A DNA stretch of 64,000 nt, from assembly GCF_963576615.1 (NCBI RefSeq), contig NC_088708.1:3720001-3784000 (forward strand). The letters run 5' to 3'. The notes beneath the pieces are model-generated. The model saw only the letters and a program-made list of their open reading frames with translations, was not told the DNA's origin and searched no databases. The position numbers and the translations under genes were made by a program. Position 1 is the first letter of the stretch; each line of letters starts with the position of its first letter. Source of the stretch: Watersipora subatra (lineage: Eukaryota; Bryozoa; Gymnolaemata; Cheilostomatida; Watersiporidae). Positions 59,475 through 64,000 of this stretch are shown piece after piece.

Positions 59475-62462
59475 GAATTATACTACCCCTAGAATGGCAT
59501 TGGCCTATCTAGACCAATGAACTTCCATGCAACGATTTGAGCGCCATCTTGATTACTGCTACATGGGCTTCCGGCTGTAATTAGTGAAATGGCAGATCAT
59601 AATTATCCCAAAAAAAACTCATTTATCTGCTGGAAATCAGTGTTTTGCCATTAATTGCTACCACTACGACAGCTCTGAAACACAGAGGATTAATGATATA
59701 ACATTTCACAGGTGAGTTTAGCGTTTTATTCTTGCATTAGTAGCACTAGTACAGCAGTAGCTGTTTAGAAGAAGCTTGCTAATAGCTGGTTAGTAGCTTG
59801 CTTCTGTTACTACTCACAGCCAGCCTTTAGGGAACCTTTACCTGATTTTTATTATTTTACACATCACTATCGTTGACAATTTTTACTAGAATTAATTTGT
59901 ACTGCTGGTTGATTCATCTTGACTGGTGTTGGAGACAAAGTAGGTTAGTACTGGTGCTGCTAAATTCAAATAACAACAGTCGCTGTTCTCATAGATCAGG
60001 AGTGCCAGTTACATGGAACAAACTTTGCTAGTAACTGCAATCCTTATCATTATCACTAGAGCAAGTTTTTTTCAATAAAGTAAACTTCTGATCACGGTGA
60101 TTTGAAAATCATCAAATCACCGTGATTTGAGACCAACTCTGGGTTTTACGCCGTCTATTATGTTGTGTTATTGAACTTGTTTCTGTAGTAGGTCTACTAA
60201 CTAATAGTTGATTTTATTTTTGTGTCATCAAGGCTTTTACAGAGTCTCAACTGATCCCATGGTTTTGTGGATGTGGCATACTGTAATATAGCGTTCAAGC
60301 TAGTTTAGGATATTGTAGTAAAATTTGTATTATCTTTTGTCAATATTTAAAGGAAAAATTGTTTATTGTTTGCTATTCATTTAGGAATACCTGAAGGGTT
60401 GTTTGGTCTCACGTCTGACAAATACACGGAAGAACAACAGCATTTTGCCTTGACAATGCTTCCTTACTCCCTGAAGGCATATGAATTTCTCAAAAAACAT
60501 ATGACTCTTCCTGCTCCTAAAACTCTTAGGAAGTAAGTAGAAACTGCTATGATTGATTGGTGTTAGATCTGTCTTTCAGATTTCATTTTGAATCAGTATT
60601 TATTTTGTCAATGTAGCCGGGAGGGTGAATTAAATTCCATTAACACTTGCACACTGTCTAAGAAAAGGTTGCAAATCAAGATAAAAGGTTTAGCGTATTT
60701 GTGATTTTATCATTGGAATCATTATTTTTGTATTTGTACCAATAGATATTTTTCTACAGATGGCTTGAAGGTATTGACTGCAAGCTTGACATAAACAGTT
60801 CTGTGATAGAGTGTCTCAAAATTAAGAAGAACGAAAATCTGGACCAGTATACTCAGTGAGTAATCAACAGTAGAAGCCTTAATTTGGTCTTTAGCCTATT
60901 GTGTTTTGTGTCAATAATAGTAAAATGGAGGACTGAGAAAACATAGTTTATAGGACTAATGTTGCTTGCTGCAGGTTGGCAAAGCATAAGTTTTTACTAG
61001 TTGTGTCCCATTAATTTGCAGTATGGTTGAACCTTTTTACATTGAAAATGTGAAGCGGAATTGAGTAACATCTTTAATTGCTAGGATAGCATCTTTATAA
61101 ACAAGCAATATACAAGTGGCAGGTTAGCTCAGTGACTAGCTCGTATCGGTGCACCTGCTAAATGAATGAATCTGGCTTGAAAAACTACGCTTGTTGGCAG
61201 TCAAACTTAATATGCGAGATGATTACCAAATTCATTTTGAAACCGTCAGTTTCAAAACATCTATATACTTGTGTTGAATACGGTCCTATTATCATTACCA
61301 TAATGTATAACATTGGTTTTTTAGCGTTTGTTTAACCCTGGATGCTATGAGTATACGTAAGATGCAAAGATATGACAGATATTCTAAGACTATGCTTGGC
61401 TTATGTGATCTTGGATATGGGCCAGAAGAAGATGGTAAGGAAGCAACAGAAGCTATGGTTTTCATGATGACTGGTCTTCGAGGTTCATGTTAAGCCCCTG
61501 TTGCATTCTTTTTCACTACCAGTTTGTCAGCAGAAACTTTAAGACAACTTCTCCGGCATACGATTGAAACTCTCCAGCAGCACGGATTTTTTATTGCATG
61601 TGTAACCTTAGATGGTCATGCTTCTAATATAGGTATGTGTAAAGGACTGGGAGCTCTGATGACCTTACGTGATCAGACTGTTCAACCATATTTTATCTGT
61701 AATGGTGAACAGATTTTCACTCTGCTGGATCCATGTCACATGATAAAGTTGGTCCGGAATATGTTGCATTCATTTGGAACAATTGTGTTCAACAAGGGTC
61801 TGATAAAGTGGTCATTCATACAAGAATTGCAGAACATACAAGATACCATAGGTCTGAGACTAGGCAACAAGCTAACAGCACGTCATATAAACTTCCATCA
61901 ATGTAAGATGAAGGTAGGTTAACTGATGCATTGATTGTAATAGTGCTGCCTCATTACAGCTGTTCACATCAGTATCGGTGCCGATTTTAGCAATTTTAAT
62001 CTGAATCGGTTTAAAAACACAGATATTTCGAACGGATTTTATTTTATTGCTTATGATTGTTATTTCGTTAAATCACCAATAGTCGCTGATGTTCAATTTT
62101 AGTTTGGTTACTATTACTATATAAATTTTCAACAATACAAGTTTTTAAGCCAAGATAGCCACGTATAGCCTAGAATCTGTAGATCTTTAGCTAGCTTGAC
62201 TTTGGTATATAGGTTGAATGAATACGTAGGTCTTTATCTTGACTCTGATATATAGATTGATTAAGATTGGGGATGGATAAAAGCACCCACAAGCTCATTG
62301 AGATTAAATGTTGTACAATGTTGCTAGGTTACTATAAAAAGAAGCGTGATCATGTAGCATGAAAAAAGATGGCGCTCAAATAGTTACGTAGATAACTGAC
62401 CTTGACCATTCTAGAAGTAATATAATTCAGTAGTGGTACGCAATACGCAAGCGTATTGCGTA
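59475..62462 (+). mobile_element. P-element / THAP9-like transposon, degraded
   Basis: The ends 59475-59570 and 62350-62450 are inverted copies (shared ACTGAATTATA, CTAGAATGG, TTTGAGCGCCATCTT, GCTACATG). A 26-bp palindrome with 12-bp perfect arms (TACGCAATACGC) lies outside the right arm at 62437-62462. In between are exon-like blocks of a P-type transposase with splice sites and consistent phase (see 59641-61913). The C-terminal part of the transposase is not found before the right end, so the copy is probably internally deleted. Exact terminal bases and target duplication could not be fixed. Confidence 0.72.
59641..61913 (+). pseudogene. THAP9/P-element-like transposase, multi-exon, with in-frame stop
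   Basis: The THAP start CFAINCYHYDSSETQRINDI + TFHR at 59641-59711 ends at a GTGAGT donor; CxxxxC and TFHR fit the first half of the zinc-coordinating THAP DNA-binding domain. The second half (CxxH) was not found. Further exons 60385-60532 (LTSDKYTEEQQHFALTMLPY, SLKAYEFLKKHMTLPAPKTL), 60760-60855 (WLEGIDCKLDI) and 61325-61913 join in phase. The last holds LTLDAMSIRK and VTLDGHASNIGMCKGLGAL, the acidic segments of the P-type RNase H-like domain, and LLDPCHMIKLVRNML. A TAA at 61491-61493 interrupts GLRGSC*APVAFFF. P transposases cut and paste DNA, using GTP as cofactor. One stop over about 190 codons suggests recent decay. Confidence 0.75.
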
Positions 62463-63650
62463 TAAACTAACGGACAATAACATAGAGTTAATAGTAATAC
62501 GTTGTTTGTACACTTATTTTTCGTCTATGGACTATAAAGCCATCTATCTGCAGCTGCTAGGAAACGGTCGCAAACAACATGACAGTGCCGTTTTACAATC
62601 AGAATCAATGAAACACTTGTTTTCTTGGCTATCTCGTGTCAACGTCTATCAGTGAAAGATTCGCACAAAATTTTTAACAGAACTTTTTGAAATATTAAAC
62701 ATCAAGAAAATATTTAAAACTCGATTGTTCGTTCTATAACTCATCATTTTACGATGACTTGAAAAATACATTAATCAATGTTAGCATAAGCATCACAAAT
62801 AAGGTAGGCAAAGCATATTATTATCATATTATTTATCACGCAACTTTGCTATCACATTAACAAGTTACCATGACATATCACTTATCAATTTTAAATAGTA
62901 GAAACAAAAACTGATACATTCTTCACTTTTTCCAATTTCTGTTGCAATGACTTAGGCACAGTTAAATCAGTATTTAGCGTTGGCTTTTCGCAATTTATTA
63001 TGTTTTATGTATCTATTTTGGCACAATAAATACATGAATAGCTAAAACGACATACTCAATTTAAAAAGGTAGTGATGCTTAGGTATAATACCTGTACTTC
63101 ACAGACGATGTTTCTAGAAGCTTAAAGAAAGCGCTTCCATCTATAAATAATACAACAGAACATCTTTGTTCACTAGCACACTGGACACTGAGTGAGTTTT
63201 ATTGTAAATTTAAAAGAAAAGTTAAAACGATCTTAATTTTATACAAAAAACAAAAAAAAATTTATAAAAAAATTAATTATTGGTTTTTGCCTAGATGGCT
63301 GCTGCAACCAGGTTTAATGTGCTAAGTAAAAAACATAGCCAATAAAGTACTGCAGTTCAATATAAGCTGAGCTGCTTATAATTAATTTATGTAAAGGTCT
63401 ATTCAAGATATTTTACAGTGCAAATAAATAAATTAAATTGTTTAAATACTAAATAATTTGTAATTTTATATTGTATATATATATATATATAACCAAATAC
63501 AGTAAAGATTATTTCATCACTGATTGTGTGTTTGCAAAAAATATCGGCAAGAGCAAACTACAATTATGTTGTTGCAGATTTGTTTCTGCTAAACAATTTA
63601 AGATAACTAGATATTTTATTTGAAAGTTTAATTTTAGTTCTCTAATTGTG
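61914..63650. other. No gene seen
   Basis: From the transposase end to the second patatin gene. It contains the right end of the P-like element, a TA microsatellite (63474-63491) and AT-rich sequence. TTTTAG lies about 12 bases before the patatin ATG and may be the acceptor of a 5' UTR intron. Confidence 0.45.
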
Positions 63651-63884
63651 ATGGGTGCTCAAAAAAGCAAAACTGCACCCCAAGATGTGGTCGATACTTC
63701 AAATAAAAGGCTAGCAACTATTTCTCAGCCAGCACGCGCACAAGTCATGTCTACTGCTCAAGAGATGGATGAAAAAGCCAAGCAGATTGCTGAAATATCT
63801 TACAAAGATTATGATTATCCCTTCGAAAATCTAGTTTTTGAAGGAGGCGGAGCTAAAGGTCAAGTTTATATTGGGTGCCTACAA
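63651..63884 (+). CDS. Patatin-like phospholipase, first coding exon (paralog of 27449-46373), cut by window end
   Basis: ATG at 63651 (an upstream in-frame GTG is not a likely start). 78 codons to the donor CTACAA|GTAAGT, phase 0. The N-terminus MGAQKSK fits the N-myristoylation pattern (Gly2, Ser6), so membrane anchoring is possible. A mostly hydrophilic helix-like stretch (QEMDEKAKQIAEISYKDY) leads to YPFENLVFEGGGAKGQVYIG, the oxyanion-hole loop of patatin lipases with the canonical Gly at the position where the upstream paralog has Val. The nucleophile Ser (GTSAG) and catalytic Asp should lie in exons beyond 64000. The exon ends at the same point of the motif, and in the same phase, as exon 1 of the upstream paralog, showing common origin; that gene has about 200 extra N-terminal residues. 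Confidence 0.85.
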
Positions 63885-64000
63885 GTAAGTTCACTATACT
63901 TTTCTTTACAGGTAAGTCCACAATACTCTTATCTACAACTATGCTTGCTGTATTTTCATCTATAGGTAAGTCCACTATATTTTGATCTACAAGTAAGTCT
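63885..64000 (+). repeat. Degenerate tandem repeat of splice-donor sequence
   Basis: GTAAGT(T/C)CACTATACTT-type units occur four times (63885, 63911, 63966, 63993), the first being the exon 1 donor. Two of them directly follow CAG or TAG preceded by T-rich sequence. Confidence 0.7.

Overview
This is an AT-rich metazoan nuclear genome window. Genes are split by GT-AG introns (plus one probable GC-AG intron), there are no operons, tandem repeats are abundant, and relics of many eukaryotic transposon classes are present (Ty3/gypsy, piggyBac, hAT, P/THAP9-type, pogo-like, non-LTR). The gene content (anoctamin, paired Golgi-type glycosyltransferase-like proteins, long patatin-like lipases) fits an invertebrate, probably a spiralian. 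That placement is inference; the sequence does not fix the species.

Layout. (1) 1-7.4 kb, + strand: the last six coding exons of an anoctamin/TMEM16 gene, closest in motif to ANO10/ANO8. Its 4.7-kb intron carries a three-deep nest of transposable elements and a 42-bp minisatellite. (2) 7.7-19.3 kb, - strand: two paralogous type II membrane proteins of about 465 residues, with motifs resembling the GH130/GT108 beta-propeller fold. Each has a single coding intron, but at a different position. Between them lie about 6.7 kb of non-coding DNA with striking palindromes and a possible gene relic. (3) 19.3-27.4 kb: non-coding, with a decayed non-LTR retrotransposon 3' end and 16-bp, 29-bp and 36-bp tandem arrays. 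(4) 27.4-46.4 kb, + strand: a complete patatin-like phospholipase gene that I could assemble from 12 coding exons (853 codons, every junction in phase). Its 8.8-kb fifth intron holds a hAT element with intact 8-bp target duplication, a 2.9-kb satellite of 37-bp units, and a probable two-exon gene on the opposite strand. (5) 46.4-63.6 kb: a transposon graveyard with a decayed transposase-like relic, a gypsy element split by a piggyBac-type element at a perfect TTAA, a second gypsy fragment and a P-element/THAP9-like transposon. (6) 63.65 kb to the end: first coding exon of a second patatin-like gene, with the same intron position as the first but a short, potentially N-myristoylated N-terminus.

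How the genes relate. The two glycosyltransferase-like genes are a same-strand tandem pair, presumably acting in the secretory pathway. The two patatin genes are same-strand paralogs separated by the repeat-rich block. Anoctamin (lipid scrambling/ion transport) and the lipases both act on membrane lipids, but nothing here shows that they work together. No convincing new multi-gene system is visible. The most unusual signals are repeated tandem copying of splice-donor sequence at three exon ends of the patatin genes, the AP-1-motif-rich satellite, the nested and dated transposon insertions, and the P-element relic that still has THAP and catalytic-domain exons.
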